From the NCBI GenBank assembly GCA_024276075.1, contig JAJRXX010000041.1:1-64000 (forward strand): 64,000 nt of DNA. Reading direction: 5' to 3'. The notes under the pieces are model-generated. The model saw nothing but the letters and a program-made list of their open reading frames with translations. It did no database searches and was not told the DNA's origin. The DNA comes from Planctomycetota bacterium (GTDB lineage Bacteria > Planctomycetota > Phycisphaerae > Phycisphaerales > Phycisphaeraceae). Below, piece after piece: positions 1 through 9,167 of this stretch (within the stretch, counting starts at the first letter, position 1; each line of letters begins with the position of its first letter). Both the position numbers and the translations under genes were made by a program.

Positions 1-971
1 CCCCACGGGACGCGTCGCGCGGTGTCCCAGTCCATTAGGCGTTCGCCGGTGCCGTCGGGGATGGTGAATAGGACCGCCGCTGCCGCTAGCGCGACCGTGC
101 TGTCGCCGGCGCCCGGGATGCCTAACAGCCCGCTCCAACCGCCGAACGGCGCCGTTCGGGTGACCCAAGCCGTGGCTGTCAGGGCGAAGACAATAAGCGT
201 CCTGACTTCTGCCGCGCGCCACGGACCTGTCGGCGGTAGATCGATTGGCTTGGAGCTGCGGACCCGTCGCGTCAGGACCAGCCACACGATTGGTAGCAGC
301 ACCACCACAACCGGCAGACCCACTCCCATCCAGTCCAGAAAGGTCATCTCAATCCCTGTCACCTGCTGGTAGATACCCATGAAAATGACGTTCGGCGGTG
401 AGCCGATGGGTGTGCCCAGCCCGCCGATGTTCGCCGCGTACGCCACACCCAGCAGCAGCGCTACGGCGAGGTGCTCGTCGTCGATTTTTTCAAGCACGGC
501 GATTGTCATCGGCAGCAGCATGAGAACGGTAGCTGTGTTGGATATCCACATGCTCAGAGCAGCACTGGCCAACATGAACCCCAGCACGAGTCGCCGCCCG
601 CTGGGTGCGTTGTGGTCGTTGCCCCGGTTCGAGCCGCTGGCAAGCCTAATCATGGCGACGGCTAGACGCCGGTGTGTGCCGCTTTTCTCCATTGCACCCG
701 ACAGCAGAAATCCACCCAGGAATAGGAGGATCAGCGTGTGGCCGTAGGCGCCGGCGACCTGCTGATGGTCGAGCACACCCGTGAGAGGGAACGCGGCAAA
801 GGGAATCAGTGCGGTTGCGGGGATCGGTATCGGCTCGGATACCCACCACGCGGCGCACAGGACGGTGATAGCTGCGGTCCAGCAGGCGGGTACGGGCAGG
901 CCACAGGACCACGCTGCGAACCACGCCGCGGCACCCAGCACCGGTCCGGCTAGTAGTGCCCATGTCTTCAC
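1..971 (-). CDS. SLC13/DASS-type anion:sodium symporter, 3' end cut by window edge
   Basis: Inner-membrane carrier of the divalent anion:Na+ symporter family (dicarboxylates, sulfate or phosphate; substrate not readable here). The minus-strand frame is open from a GTG at 971 to the window edge, about 323 residues. It shows the two family signature motifs: WISNTAT near residues 142-148, and GTPIGSPPN at 186-194, the conserved S/N-T and G-T-P-N ion-binding loops. Hydrophobic segments alternate with short loops throughout, and a W..A..VPW motif that starts the second half of these proteins is the last thing seen. GTG is the first start after an in-frame TAA just upstream. It lies 8 bp downstream of the PEP-CTERM gene's stop, so it may be read through from it. 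The frame assignment is secure; substrate is unknown. Confidence 0.85.
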   Translation of the reverse strand, partial: MKTWALLAGPVLGAAAWFAAWSCGLPVPACWTAAITVLCAAWWVSEPIPIPATALIPFAAFPLTGVLDHQQVAGAYGHTLILLFLGGFLLSGAMEKSGTHRRLAVAMIRLASGSNRGNDHNAPSGRRLVLGFMLASAALSMWISNTATVLMLLPMTIAVLEKIDDEHLAVALLLGVAYAANIGGLGTPIGSPPNVIFMGIYQQVTGIEMTFLDWMGVGLPVVVVLLPIVWLVLTRRVRSSKPIDLPPTGPWRAAEVRTLIVFALTATAWVTRTAPFGGWSGLLGIPGAGDSTVALAAAAVLFTIPDGTGERLMDWDTARRVPW

Positions 972-978
972 GGGGCCA

Positions 979-3414
979 TCATATTAGAAACGGGGTGATT
1001 ACCCTCGGGCAGTTGCGTCGTCGTTTGTACAGCGTGGCAGCAGTGAGCAAGAGGAGCAATCCGGCGGTGCTGGGCTCGGGGACGACGGAGATCGTACCGG
1101 TGGTTAGTAGGGAAGACGTGTTAAAGAAGAACCCGTTGCCGAGCGTGGGCAGGTCGATCTGGTCGAAAGTGCCGGTGACTGAGGCGAAATCGAGCAGGTC
1201 GAACGTGTCGCCCATGCCCGGCGTGAAACCGTCGATCAGCAGCAACTCAAGCGTGCCGTCCACAGCTAGCTGGCCGGTGATGTCCAGGTGGTCGTAGTCC
1301 GAGCCCAAGGTCCGGCCACCCAATTCCATTTGAAGCACCGCCGAGTCGCCCAGGGTTACGTCGCCGGTGACTTCGATCTTGCCGGGGCTGTTGCCGGGGG
1401 CGAAGATGCTATTGATCATGATCGTGCCCGCGAACGAACCGATGCCGGTGAGAGTGCCATTGAATATGATCTCATCACTTGGGTCAGGGCCGATGGCTTC
1501 GACGAAGCCTTGGTTGATGAAGTCGCCGTTGACGGTGCCGTAGCCGACGAGGTTCTTGCCTTGTTCGAGCAGGAACCCGTTCGCGGCGGTGAGCGTGCCG
1601 GGGCTGGCGGGCGTGGCGGCGTCGCCGAGTTCGGTGAGCGTGCCCAGGACGGCTTCGTTGCGGTCGTTGATCGTGACGGTGTTGGCCCCGACGTATAGTT
1701 CGCCGTCACTGGCGAAGCCGACCAGGGAGTTCGCGTCGCCGAGGGTGAGGTTGCCCGTGGCGCGGATGGCGGAGCCGAACGCCGCCGCGATCTTGGCATT
1801 GACCGTGCTGCCTGCCACGAGGTTGTCGCCGGTGCCTAGCGCGATGCCGTTGGCGGCATTGAGTGTTCCGCCGTTGATCGTCGTGAGGGCGCCGAGGTTG
1901 GCGAACCCAGCCGAGTGGAGGGTAACGGTGGCCGCGCCAACGCCGAGAGTGCCCAGGAAATTGAAGCCGAGGAAGCTGTTCGGGTCACCCATATCGAGCG
2001 TTCCGGTGGTCTGGATCGTCGCCAGTGGCCCGCCGAAGACCGGCCCCTGGACAGTGCCGTTGCCGCTGAGGGAGATATTGGCAGCGGTGTCGTCATTGAG
2101 GATGAATCCATTGGGCACGATGAGCGTGCCTCCATCTAGGACAATATTGCCTAGGGTTGTACCTGGTACGTCGATTGTCACCGATGAGCCTGACTCGATT
2201 GTGAGTGTGCCGAAAATAGCTACAAATGAAAATTGATTGCCGGTGATGCTGACGGAAGTGGTATTGGAGGCGGTGAGGTCTTGAACGCTGATACCACCGA
2301 AGAAGGAGTTGGCCGTCCCCATAAGCATAATATTTGCATTGGCGTTATCGAAGGTCATTGAGGTGCCAAAGGCTTGTGCTTCGTTAATGGTCAGCGATGT
2401 ATTTGTACCGAATGTGGCGGTGTCGAAATCTAAAGATGAAAAAAAGCCGGAACCGGTGTTGTCGAGTGTAAGGGATGCTCCGTTTGACACGGCGATGTTA
2501 AGCCCCGTCCCTGTTCCGGGGCCAAAGAAATTATTACTTCTTATCGAGCTATTGGCGGCTGTGAATTGCGTGTTGGGGCCATCGAGTATCAGAGTGTCGG
2601 TTGTTAGGTCGCCGTTGCGGATTGTGAATGAAGCGCCAGACTCGATGGATACGGATTGAGAGTTGGTAAAGCCAAAAAATTGCTGGCCCGCGGCGCCGAA
2701 TTCCATGGCAGCGCCGTTGGACGCGGTGATGCTGGCCAGGCGTGTTTGAAATGTAACGGGGTCGGAGATGACGCCGTTTAGTGAGCCGTTGTTATTCAAT
2801 GTGAATTGCGTGTTCGTGCCGTCGGCTGCCAGTGTGTCGGTGGTTAGTGTTCCGGAGTCGATGGTCAGGGAGGCACCGGAATTCACGGTGGTGGCGTTGC
2901 TCACCCTCAGGTTGGGGGAGCTGAATATCGAGGAGTTGCCGATTTGCGTGGCTGCGCCATTGGAGACGGTGAGGTTGGCGAGACTGGAGAGGGCAAAAGT
3001 AGACGGGTTTTGTCCGTCGATAAAATTAAAGGACGAGCCCACACCATCTATCAGCAGGTCGTTTGCTGAGAGACTCCCGCCGTTGATAGTCAGCGTGCCG
3101 GGACCGTTGGCGGTGGTGCCCACGAAGACGTTGTTGAGGAAAGTGTCGCGACCGTTTAGCGAGATGGAGCCGTTGGCGTCTGTGGTCACGTCTGCGGCGG
3201 CGTTTATCTGAACGCCGGAGCCGCTGATCGTGAGGTCGTCGTTGGAGACAGGTGCGCCGTCGGGGTTCCAGTTCGCAGGGTCAAACCAGTCCTGACCTGT
3301 AAAAAATGATCCGCCATCCCAGTCGCGCGTGGCGGCGTGTGCCGTTCCGGTAAACACCAGCAGCGCCACCGCCACCAATCCTAACCCTGTGTAGCTAACG
3401 ATCCGCGTTCTCAT
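979..3414 (-). CDS. PEP-CTERM protein with autotransporter-like beta repeats
   Basis: Large exported surface protein, 811 residues from the ATG at 3414, which has AGGAGA five bases upstream. An ATG-type start 57 bp further up (3471) lacks such a site. The N-terminus is a Sec signal peptide ending near THAA. The body is made of degenerate Gly/Asn/Thr-rich beta-strand repeats of the passenger-associated/autotransporter type (GTLTINGGSL, GTLTIESGSS, GTLNAANG, GTLTAANG and similar), predicting a long beta-helix. The C-terminus has VPEPS, a short hydrophobic stretch (GLLLLLTAATLY) and KRRR, the classic PEP-CTERM sorting signal recognised by exosortase; an unusual 11-residue tail follows the basic cluster. 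Sorting presumably depends on an exosortase encoded elsewhere, while the XrtA-type EPS genes lie at 20.7-27.0 kb. Ligand or role on the cell surface cannot be inferred. Confidence 0.85.
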   Translation of the reverse strand: MRTRIVSYTGLGLVAVALLVFTGTAHAATRDWDGGSFFTGQDWFDPANWNPDGAPVSNDDLTISGSGVQINAAADVTTDANGSISLNGRDTFLNNVFVGTTANGPGTLTINGGSLSANDLLIDGVGSSFNFIDGQNPSTFALSSLANLTVSNGAATQIGNSSIFSSPNLRVSNATTVNSGASLTIDSGTLTTDTLAADGTNTQFTLNNNGSLNGVISDPVTFQTRLASITASNGAAMEFGAAGQQFFGFTNSQSVSIESGASFTIRNGDLTTDTLILDGPNTQFTAANSSIRSNNFFGPGTGTGLNIAVSNGASLTLDNTGSGFFSSLDFDTATFGTNTSLTINEAQAFGTSMTFDNANANIMLMGTANSFFGGISVQDLTASNTTSVSITGNQFSFVAIFGTLTIESGSSVTIDVPGTTLGNIVLDGGTLIVPNGFILNDDTAANISLSGNGTVQGPVFGGPLATIQTTGTLDMGDPNSFLGFNFLGTLGVGAATVTLHSAGFANLGALTTINGGTLNAANGIALGTGDNLVAGSTVNAKIAAAFGSAIRATGNLTLGDANSLVGFASDGELYVGANTVTINDRNEAVLGTLTELGDAATPASPGTLTAANGFLLEQGKNLVGYGTVNGDFINQGFVEAIGPDPSDEIIFNGTLTGIGSFAGTIMINSIFAPGNSPGKIEVTGDVTLGDSAVLQMELGGRTLGSDYDHLDITGQLAVDGTLELLLIDGFTPGMGDTFDLLDFASVTGTFDQIDLPTLGNGFFFNTSSLLTTGTISVVPEPSTAGLLLLLTAATLYKRRRNCPRVITPFLI

Positions 3415-3535
3415 GGTTGTCTCCTGTTTAGTTTTTGATTTGTCAATTGGGCCTATATTTGTGACAGACAAGAAACGGCGACTGCGCGCAGCTAGACGGT
3501 CAGCCGCAACGCTTACAGATTTTTTAGATCAGGAA

Positions 3536-3595
3536 CCTAACTCCCAGCCAGGGAATGAAATTCCAACCTAACAGGCCACCATACTACCAGTTAGG
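3536..3595. promoter_or_regulatory. Cluster of CCTAAC/GTTAGG boxes and a palindrome upstream of the PEP-CTERM gene
   Basis: Three copies of a 6-mer occur in 60 bp: CCTAAC at 3536-3541 and 3567-3572, and its complement GTTAGG at 3590-3595. Between them is the palindrome GGAAT-GAA-ATTCC at 3552-3564. The cluster lies about 120-180 bp upstream of the PEP-CTERM start and about 130 bp beyond the aminopeptidase stop. An operator or activator site for the surface protein gene is possible. I see no convincing -35/-10 pair. Confidence 0.25.
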
Positions 3596-3723
3596 GCTGT
3601 AGATCAAAGTGTTTTTTGAAGGTGTGAAAATAGGGAAGGCTGTCGGGCCATTCGTGGAAGTCAGAAAGGCACTTATAAACCTAGATGCCAGGATGAGATT
3701 GAACCGCGGTATGGTAGAAGTGC

Positions 3724-4872
3724 TTAGTCGTTTCCTGGCCAATCGGGGAAGACGAATTTGCCGTCGCGTGAGATGACTTCGCCGTCGACGGTGATGGTGC
3801 CACCGCCAGCGGGTGCGCGCAGGTCGCAGACCATGTCCCAGTGCAGGCCCGATTCGTTTGCGTTGCCGGTCTCGGGGTAGCCGGCGCCGACTGCTGCGTG
3901 GAACGTGCCGCCGATCTTCTCGTCGAACAGCGTGTTCTTGGTGTACTGCTGGACCTGGTAGTTGGTGCCGATAGCGATCTCGCCCAGCGAGCGTGCACCG
4001 TGGTCCTGATCGAGCATCTGTATGAGGAAGTCTTGGTTTTTCGATGCTTTGGCGTTGACGACGCGGCCCTTTTCAAAGGTCAACTCGATGTCGTGTACCT
4101 CTCGGCCGTGATGGACGGCTGGGAATGAGTAGCGAACGACGCCGTTGACCCCGCCGTCGGGCGCGTTGAGGTTGGGCCCTGTAAAGACCTCGCCGTCGGG
4201 GAAGTTGTGGTGCCCGCAACAATTGATCCAGGTCATGGCTTCGACGTTGACGGTCAGGTCGGTGCCTCGTGGTGTCTGGAAGTGGATGATCTTTTTGCCG
4301 TTGAGGTAATCGACGATTTTTTGCTGTTGCTGCTCTATTTGCTTCCACTGGGCGACGGGGTCGTCCATGTCGAGGTGGCCAGCTTCGAAAACGAACAATT
4401 CATAATCGCGCAGGCTCATCTCGGCGTCCTGTGCGCTGGCGGTGGTGGGGAAGAGTGTGCCACACCAGTTAAGTTCTTTTTTGGCGGAGCGGTCCATGAA
4501 GACCTTGAAGATGGGCTTGCGTGCTGCGGAGGCGGTGCCCTGACGCTTGGGATCGACGCGTGACAGGCTCTTGGTGTTTGTTTCTGCCCAGAGGCTGATG
4601 GAGACGTCGATGGTCTGGGTCTCGTGTTTGAGCAGCGGGCTGACGTATTTGAGTTGCTCGTCGTTGGCTAGCTCGTAGAACGCGGCTTGCAGAGATGCGG
4701 GCGCACAGCGCAGGTGGGGGTGTGCGCCGGCGCGGAGGACCTGTTCGTAGATCGCTTCGAGCAGCGGCAGTGCGACGGGGTCGCCGCTGATGCGGACGAT
4801 CTGTCCGGGCTGAACTTTTGTGGAGTACTTTACAAGGACCGCAGCGAGTTTATCCAAGCGTTGATCGTGCAC
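3724..4872 (-). CDS. M29 family metallo-aminopeptidase (PepS/AmpS-like)
   Basis: Cytosolic dinuclear-metal aminopeptidase, 382 residues, near the usual length of about 400 for family M29. The metal-ligand pattern of the family is visible: Glu228 in GEVFTGP, Glu298 in LGEIAIGTN, His325 in GGTFHAA, Tyr332, and His344/Asp346 in SGLHWDMV. The N-terminal half has the family's Rossmann-like domain. The start is GTG at 4872, with AGCAGGG about nine bases upstream. It stands alone between the PEP-CTERM gene and a divergent kinase gene, so no pathway context can be drawn; a general role in peptide turnover is likely. Confidence 0.9.
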   Translation of the reverse strand: MHDQRLDKLAAVLVKYSTKVQPGQIVRISGDPVALPLLEAIYEQVLRAGAHPHLRCAPASLQAAFYELANDEQLKYVSPLLKHETQTIDVSISLWAETNTKSLSRVDPKRQGTASAARKPIFKVFMDRSAKKELNWCGTLFPTTASAQDAEMSLRDYELFVFEAGHLDMDDPVAQWKQIEQQQQKIVDYLNGKKIIHFQTPRGTDLTVNVEAMTWINCCGHHNFPDGEVFTGPNLNAPDGGVNGVVRYSFPAVHHGREVHDIELTFEKGRVVNAKASKNQDFLIQMLDQDHGARSLGEIAIGTNYQVQQYTKNTLFDEKIGGTFHAAVGAGYPETGNANESGLHWDMVCDLRAPAGGGTITVDGEVISRDGKFVFPDWPGND

Positions 4873-5105
4873 CGAGTTTACCCTGCTTTCTCTTAGAGAT
4901 ATAAGATTTTCGTGGTGTTGATGATGACGGGCTATGGTATTCGCGGGTGGGGAAACTACAAGCTGACGGGTGAGCGTGGTTCGAAAAAGGGTCGTAAAAT
5001 AGTGTGATCTTGCCTTGAGTTCTTCGTCGTGGGCGGATAGGGTTTTAAGGGTGGGGGGCGTTCGGTTCGCAGTGTTTTTAAAGCATTATCTGAGAGGGAC
5101 CGGCA

Positions 5106-6137
5106 TTGCCTGACAAGCCCGCAGGCTTGGAATCCCCGGCAAGTCAGACGCATAGCGACACGGCTACCGGCCAGGGGTTATCCCCTGTTCGTGTGGCGGC
5201 TAGTGACACGTCGCAGCACGCGTTTGGTGCGAATCTCGAGCCGGTGCTTCGAGAAGCGTGTAACGGGCGTCTCTCGGGGGTGACGTGGTTCCGCGCGGAT
5301 TGGCAGCGAGGCGGTGCGTTGACGGGGTATGCAACGTACCGCGACGATGGTGGCCTAGACCAGCCGGTGGTGGTGAAACTGCCGATCGGTCCGGTCGAGC
5401 GTCAGTGGTTGAGGCGGCTGTCGTCGGCTGATGATGTGTCGCCTGGGGTGTATGCGGATGGTCAGACGCTGGGTGGGTACGACATGGCGTGGGTGGTCAT
5501 GGAGCGATTGCCTTACGGGCCGTTGGGGTCGGCGTGGGGAGCGGTGGCGTTTGATTTGTTGGTGGAAGCGGTGGGTCGTTTTTACGCAGCGGCGAATGAG
5601 TATCCAGTTAATCGTGCAGTAGCGACGACGGATTGGGAGCAGGTCTTACAGCGATCACGTGACAGCGTTAGGCGACACGGCTTGGCCAACGAGCAGCGGT
5701 GGGGGCGAGCACTCAAGAAGGCGAATCGGAAGCTCAATGATTGGTTGTCTGTGTGGGATGATCGGCCTGTCGATCAGTGGTGCCACGGTGATCTGCATCT
5801 AGCGAATGCGATGTCGCGGGTCGCGCCGCCGGGTGGGCCGGCGATACTGCTGGATTTTGCGTTGATACGTCCGGGTCACTGGGTAGAGGACGCGGTGTAT
5901 TTCGAGCATCTGTATTGGTCGCGTCGTGATCGGCTCGACGGTCGGAAGGTGTGCAAGCAGATCGCCAACCGACGAAAGGCATTGGGCCTACCTTTGGCTA
6001 AGGGTTGGCCGAATTTCGCCAAGGTTGCCAGGGCGCTGTATTCGATGGGTATACCAGCGTCGCTAAGCCGAGGCGGCGATCCGCAGCACGTGCAGGCAGC
6101 GCTGGAAGTGCTCGAAGCAGCGGTGGGCGGCAAGTAA
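5106..6137 (+). CDS. Aminoglycoside phosphotransferase (APH)-family kinase
   Basis: A 343-residue protein with the APH/choline-kinase fold. The catalytic loop reads WCHGDLHLANAM (Brenner motif HGDxxxxN) and is followed by the metal-binding Asp in LLDFALIRPG. The N-lobe and the Glu/Lys of the ATP site are less clear. The TTG at 5106 is preceded by GAGAGGGA with suitable spacing, so I keep it, although about 45 N-terminal residues look poorly conserved and a downstream GTG is possible. Family members phosphorylate small-molecule hydroxyls (aminoglycosides, choline, homoserine, sugars) and the substrate cannot be read here. It converges with alr; a palindromic repeat fills the gap. Resistance function is not supported. 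Confidence 0.75.
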   Translation: MPDKPAGLESPASQTHSDTATGQGLSPVRVAASDTSQHAFGANLEPVLREACNGRLSGVTWFRADWQRGGALTGYATYRDDGGLDQPVVVKLPIGPVERQWLRRLSSADDVSPGVYADGQTLGGYDMAWVVMERLPYGPLGSAWGAVAFDLLVEAVGRFYAAANEYPVNRAVATTDWEQVLQRSRDSVRRHGLANEQRWGRALKKANRKLNDWLSVWDDRPVDQWCHGDLHLANAMSRVAPPGGPAILLDFALIRPGHWVEDAVYFEHLYWSRRDRLDGRKVCKQIANRRKALGLPLAKGWPNFAKVARALYSMGIPASLSRGGDPQHVQAALEVLEAAVGGK

Positions 6138-6146
6138 CCAAGATGT

Positions 6147-6176
6147 CACGGGTGTCATCACCCGTGGCTAAGTGGG
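6147..6176 (-). repeat. Dispersed palindromic element ('CTTAGCC' family), copy 1
   Basis: Perfect 8-bp stem CACGGGTG/CACCCGTG (6147-6154 and 6159-6166) with loop TCAT, then GCTAAGTGGG. Read on the minus strand it matches 47569-47598 at nearly every position outside the loop, including the single-stranded tail CACTTAGC. It sits exactly between the convergent APH-kinase and alr stops, where it could fold in either transcript. There is no T-run, so a standard intrinsic terminator is not supported. Confidence 0.75.
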
Positions 6177-7490
6177 CTACGAATGCGTGTTGCCGGTTAA
6201 TGAGGGTTGCTTGCTGGCGGCGCGGGGTCCGGTGACGTGGACGTGGGGCTTGGCGGCGGACTCGGTGTACCGTCGTGGCAGGCGGGGTGAAATACGGCAG
6301 AGCAGTTCATAACAATTCGAGCCAACCAGTTGTGCGAGTTTGGGCAGGGCGCAGGGGGATTGGGGGTCGTCGCTGATCAACTCGACCACCGTGCCGACCG
6401 TCGGCGTGTCATGAGATATACGTAGGGGCTGTGGTGCGGGAGCGGGGGTATCAATTCCTATTGAATCAGGGCGATCCGCACTATCGGGTGTGAGGTCGAT
6501 CACGAGTTGGTCCATGCTCACCCGCCCGAGCACGGGTGCGATGAGCGTGGTGTGATTTTGAGAATCCAAGACACGCACGACGGATCGATTACCCAGGTCC
6601 TGGGGGTACCCGTCGGCATAACCCACGGGGACGACGCCCAGCAGGCTCTCGCGTGTGAGCCGGTGTGTGCATCCGTAGCCGATCGGTGTCCCTTTGGGGT
6701 ATCGTCGGATGTGATTGATTTTGCTTAGCCACCGGACGATCGGTTTGAGCGGGGGTGCGTCGGCGATTTGAGGTGGGGCTGACAGGAGGTTGTCGCCATA
6801 GCCCAGCAGCCCCAGACCGACGCGCGTCATGGAGCGGTGATAGGTGTGGTCACGGAGTGTGGCAAACGTATTTGCAGCATGAATCAAGATGTCGGGGGGT
6901 AGGTATTGGCGGTGTTGATCGAGGAATTGGTCGAGCAGTTGCATTTGTTGTTGTGCCAAGGCGGGGTCGCTGTCCGCGGTGGCTAGGTGCGTCCAGATGC
7001 CCGCGAGGCGCACGTGGCGGTAGTGGGTGATCCGTGTGAGCAGGGCCGACGCTTCGTCGGCGTCGAGCCCGGATCGGCTGATGCCGGTGTCCAGGTAGAG
7101 GTGTACGGGTATTCGGCAGCCACAGGTTAGGCCGATTTTGTCGACCTGTTCAAGGTGAGGGGTATCGTGGATCGTGAAATGTAAGCGATCCTTGGTGGTG
7201 GCACGATACAGGTGGCTACTGCGTGGCAGTTCACGAACGGGCATGAGCAGGAGTATGGGGGTATTGGCGCAGCTGGAGGTGAGTTGTTGGGCTTGGTCGG
7301 GGCTGTACACAGCGAGCATGTCGATGCCACGGTTAGCTAATCGCTGCGCGATGCGCGTGGCGCCGAGTCCGTAGGCGTCTGCTTTGACACATGCGCACAG
7401 GCGAACGGCGTTGCCGACCACGGTTCGGAAGGCTTCTAGGTTAGCTTCCAGGTGGGTTAGGTTGATTTCGATCCAGCTCGTCTGGGTCAC
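6177..7490 (-). CDS. alr: Alanine racemase
   Basis: PLP enzyme interconverting L- and D-alanine for peptidoglycan. 437 residues, longer than the usual 360-390. The PLP lysine is Lys36 in CVKADAYGLG, and the catalytic tyrosine of the second active site is Tyr291 in VGYADGYP. RVGLGLLGYG and a C-terminal RISPRLPRRY also match the family. The extra length is in the C-terminal beta domain: a Pro/Asp-rich insertion (around DSADRPDSIG) splits the part between DQLVIDLT and the VGTVVELI strand, and a tail of about 25 residues follows PRRY. The GTG start has only a weak AAGG upstream. The presence of Alr agrees with a peptidoglycan wall, now accepted for planctomycetes. Confidence 0.93.
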   Translation of the reverse strand: MTQTSWIEINLTHLEANLEAFRTVVGNAVRLCACVKADAYGLGATRIAQRLANRGIDMLAVYSPDQAQQLTSSCANTPILLLMPVRELPRSSHLYRATTKDRLHFTIHDTPHLEQVDKIGLTCGCRIPVHLYLDTGISRSGLDADEASALLTRITHYRHVRLAGIWTHLATADSDPALAQQQMQLLDQFLDQHRQYLPPDILIHAANTFATLRDHTYHRSMTRVGLGLLGYGDNLLSAPPQIADAPPLKPIVRWLSKINHIRRYPKGTPIGYGCTHRLTRESLLGVVPVGYADGYPQDLGNRSVVRVLDSQNHTTLIAPVLGRVSMDQLVIDLTPDSADRPDSIGIDTPAPAPQPLRISHDTPTVGTVVELISDDPQSPCALPKLAQLVGSNCYELLCRISPRLPRRYTESAAKPHVHVTGPRAASKQPSLTGNTHS

Positions 7491-7811
7491 GTGGTCACGC
7501 CTTGGTAGGGGGGTAGGTTGAGCTTCGTTTGAGGGAGGGATTCGTCTGACAGCGGCGGCTGATATAGAATAGCAATCTTCGGTCTTGCCGACGGGGCTTT
7601 AGGGGTGAGGGGGCAAGATTATTGGATAACCCCCTGTGGGGGCCGATAGTACGTTATTGGAAGTGAAAATCAGTTATGTATGAATAAGTGAGCGTGGAGG
7701 AACACCTATCCGGTTTTGGTTCATTCCCGCCTCGGAAGTGAATTGGACAATCATTTGTGTTAGTCGTTTAGGTCGATTTTTTTATTTTGTGATCAGGCTG
7801 CGAATTTTGAT
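7491..7811. other. Divergent intergenic region between alr and the DEAD-box gene
   Basis: 320 bp without a gene. It holds TCTTGCC/GGCAAGA (7583-7589 with 7612-7618) and a perfect CCCCC-TGT-GGGGG hairpin (7630-7642), then an AT-rich stretch with a run of T just before the helicase start. If transcribed rightward this would be a long structured leader, as is common for cold-inducible RNA helicases. No clear promoter hexamers and no recognised riboswitch were found. Confidence 0.35.
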
Positions 7812-9167
7812 ATGAGTGAGATATTTGACGAATCGGTAACGTTTGAAGGCCTTGGGCTAGACCCATCGGTATTGAAAGGCATCACGGAGGCTGGATTTAA
7901 GCATCCCACCGATATCCAGGCCAGGCTAATCCCCGCGGTTCTGTCGGGTAAAGACGTGATCGGGCAGGCCCGGACAGGCACGGGCAAGACCGCTGCGTTT
8001 GGGCTGCCGATCCTCCACTTCGCCGATCCGAAAGTGCCGATGCAGGCGCTGGTCCTGGCGCCGACGCGCGAGTTGGCGGTGCAGGTGGCGGCGGAGCTCG
8101 ACGAGCTGGGCAAGCACACGTCTATCCGGGCGGTGTGCATCATCGGTGGCGAGTCGATGCGTGATCAGTCGGGCTCGGTCAAGCGGGGCGCTCAGATCAT
8201 CGTCGGCACGCCGGGCCGGGTGATGGACATGCAGGGCCGGGGCGAGATCAATTTCAAGAACATCCGCTTCGTCGTGCTCGACGAGGTCGACCGGATGCTC
8301 GATATCGGCTTCCGCGACGATATCCGGAAGATCCTCAAGTCGATCAATCGCGATCACCAGACGGTGTTCGTCTCGGCGACGATGGACGTTGAAATCGAGC
8401 GGCTCGCACGCAGCTTTATGAAGCCCGACGCTCAGAAGATCATGACGGTGTCGGGCTCGCTGACGGTGTCGCTGGTCGATCAGAAGCATTTGCCTGTTGA
8501 GCCTTGGGACAAGCGTTCGCTGTTGTTGCACCTGCTGCGTCACGAAGACCCGGACACGACGCTGGTCTTTTGTCGCACCAAGGCCACGGTGCACAAGGTC
8601 ACGCAGTACCTCAGGGACAAAGGCATCAATGTCCGTGAGATCCACGGCGACCTGGCGCAGAGCAAACGCACACGCGTCATGGATTCGATGCGCAAGGGCA
8701 AGCTCGACGTGCTCATAGCGTCTGACCTGGCTGCGCGTGGCTTGGACGTCGAGCATATTTCGCACGTCATCAACTACGACCTGCCCGATGACCCCGAGGT
8801 GTACGTCCACCGGATTGGTCGCACAGCCCGCGCCGGTCGTCGCGGCATCGCTTGGGCGTTCGTCTGCCCCGATCAGGGCCAACTGCTCACCGAGATCGAG
8901 AAGCTCACCGGCACGCTGATCGAGAAGATGGAATACCCCGACTTTAAGCCCGGCCCGGTCCCCAAGGACGTGCGGGACGAGCGTCAGCGTGACGATAAGC
9001 GCCGAAGCAGTACCGGCAGCACCGTGGCTGAGCGTGCGAAACCGCAGACAGCACTCGATGGATTGAGTCCTGAAGAGATCGCTGCGAAGTTTCCGGGGGG
9101 TGTGATTCCGAAGGGGGCGCCATCGCGCACGCTCGGGACGAAGTTTCGCTCGCGTCGCGGCAGGTAA
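7812..9167 (+). CDS. DEAD-box ATP-dependent RNA helicase with DEVD motif
   Basis: 451-residue RNA helicase. All core motifs are in order: Q motif near residue 11-36, motif I ARTGTGKT (53-60), Ia PTRELA, Ib GTPGR, II VLDEVD (157-160 is DEVD instead of DEAD), III SAT (188-190), IV LVFCRTK, V ARGLD and VI HRIGRTARAGR. A 70-residue basic/polar C-terminal tail ends in RSRRGR, the kind that binds RNA in RhlE/CsdA-type proteins. It would unwind short RNA duplexes in ribosome assembly or mRNA decay. There is no evident Shine-Dalgarno site before the ATG; the AT-rich leader may substitute. The Ala-to-Val change in motif II keeps both acidic residues, so activity is expected. Confidence 0.95.
   Translation: MSEIFDESVTFEGLGLDPSVLKGITEAGFKHPTDIQARLIPAVLSGKDVIGQARTGTGKTAAFGLPILHFADPKVPMQALVLAPTRELAVQVAAELDELGKHTSIRAVCIIGGESMRDQSGSVKRGAQIIVGTPGRVMDMQGRGEINFKNIRFVVLDEVDRMLDIGFRDDIRKILKSINRDHQTVFVSATMDVEIERLARSFMKPDAQKIMTVSGSLTVSLVDQKHLPVEPWDKRSLLLHLLRHEDPDTTLVFCRTKATVHKVTQYLRDKGINVREIHGDLAQSKRTRVMDSMRKGKLDVLIASDLAARGLDVEHISHVINYDLPDDPEVYVHRIGRTARAGRRGIAWAFVCPDQGQLLTEIEKLTGTLIEKMEYPDFKPGPVPKDVRDERQRDDKRRSSTGSTVAERAKPQTALDGLSPEEIAAKFPGGVIPKGAPSRTLGTKFRSRRGR

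Noticed and set aside
1556-2236. 226-residue plus-strand frame opposite the PEP-CTERM gene
   Set aside because: Antisense shadow of a Gly/Asn/Thr-rich repeat coding sequence; no start context and no domain.
5106-6137. Aminoglycoside resistance gene
   Set aside because: The APH fold covers many small-molecule kinases; nothing in the sequence points to drug substrates.
7491-7811. Riboswitch in the leader of the helicase gene
   Set aside because: Hairpins are present but no known riboswitch core could be matched.
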